Shown here piece by piece: positions 63,804 through 64,000 of a stretch of 64,000 nt of DNA (within the stretch, counting starts at the first letter, position 1; each line of letters starts with the position of its first letter). A program made the position numbers and the translations under genes. The stretch is from Egibacteraceae bacterium (GTDB taxonomy: Bacteria > Actinomycetota > Nitriliruptoria > Euzebyales > Egibacteraceae), in assembly GCA_030447925.1 (NCBI GenBank), contig JAUJNX010000010.1, positions 113,948-177,947 on the forward strand, given 5' to 3'. A model generated the notes under the pieces. That model saw only the letters and a program-made list of their open reading frames with translations, was not told the DNA's origin and made no database searches.

Positions 63804-64000
63804 GGGGGGGGGGCCGGGGGCGCGCCCCCCCCCGCCCCCCGGCGGCCCCCCAGATAAGGACCCCCAGGGGCACACAGCCCCCGGCCGCGCGGAGCCGGTC
63901 ACCACACCAACACGCGCTATCGGGCGCCGCCGCGCCGCACCCCCAACCCACCCGCCCACAGAAACCCCACCAAACACCACCACACCCCGGCGCGCCCCAC
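63804..64000. other. Low-complexity terminal sequence, probable artefact
   Basis: Sequence becomes G9/G5/C9-type homopolymers and then CA-rich text (ACACCACCACACC-like) unlike the codon pattern before it. This is typical of a contig end or failed reads rather than a gene. Nothing is annotated here. Confidence 0.7.

Noticed and set aside
1..64000. CRISPR array, tRNA, rRNA, complete IS element
   Set aside because: No regularly spaced repeats, cloverleaf signature, rRNA-like sequence or transposase with inverted ends was seen. The only tandem repeat is the 65-bp one at 7152.

Overview
The window is extremely G+C-rich throughout (homopolymeric G and C runs, codons almost always ending in G or C). 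Its gene families are typical of Actinomycetota: molybdate ABC transporter, F420-type oxidoreductases, R2lox, an EgtA-like ligase, 13E12/DUF222 proteins, PspC-domain kinases, an FCD-type GntR regulator and VapBC. A deep-branching, very high-GC actinobacterium is the best guess; genus cannot be called from sequence alone. No rRNA, tRNA, CRISPR array or intact insertion sequence was seen. Many genes carry frameshifts that a single missing G or C in a short run explains, so most broken reading frames here probably reflect consensus errors rather than pseudogenes.

Layout. 1-3.8 kb: minus-strand catabolic block of LysR regulator, SDR dehydrogenase, cyclase-family hydrolase and a GMC oxidoreductase cut by the window edge. 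3.9-10.5 kb: lipoprotein-like class B PBP, a peroxiredoxin coupled to a DM13 membrane protein, a 65-bp tandem repeat, an EgtA-like ligase and an unknown secreted protein. 10.6-15.2 kb: second LysR gene, pgi, and a cytosolic sulfite-oxidase-like molybdoenzyme with its flavin reductase. 15.4-18.3 kb: modABC. 18.3-26.4 kb: ftsH, an F420-type LLM oxidoreductase divergent from an R2lox oxidase, an M16 peptidase pair, nudC and an HTH-TOBE protein. 26.5-31.6 kb: DUF1206 and sbcDC. 31.7-42.5 kb: secreted beta-propeller, SMP-30, MFS, DUF4031, HD hydrolase, TPP enzyme, an HTH-less WHG protein, DedA, enoyl-CoA hydratase, PPOX-like protein and a PfkB kinase. 42.5-47.3 kb: envelope-stress cluster of PspC/toastrack proteins with a PspC-histidine kinase and LuxR-type response regulator. 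47.4-51.6 kb: arginine/ornithine catabolic pair with GntR regulator and operator, plus a DHA2 efflux pump. 51.6-58.3 kb: AddBA-type helicase-nuclease. 58.3-60.1 kb: duplicated, decayed DUF222 genes. 60.3-64 kb: decayed trehalose phosphatase, HAD phosphatase, Eis-like acetyltransferase and a VapBC-like pair ending in low-quality sequence.

Main biological points. (1) The addBA operon, a DUF222 gene and the VapBC-like pair share an upstream element of CTGTCACA(C/T), 8 nt, then a TANNNT-like box. This matches the architecture of the actinobacterial RecA-independent (PafBC-type) DNA-damage promoter and suggests a local damage regulon. (2) A DDAH-like enzyme with the Asn/His/Cys set expected of an arginine dihydrolase sits with ornithine aminotransferase behind a perfect GntR-type palindrome. 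(3) The molybdenum theme recurs: modABC, a molybdoenzyme with a dedicated reductase, and an HTH-TOBE protein. (4) Three PspC proteins, a toastrack-type domain and a two-component system form a compact envelope-stress module.
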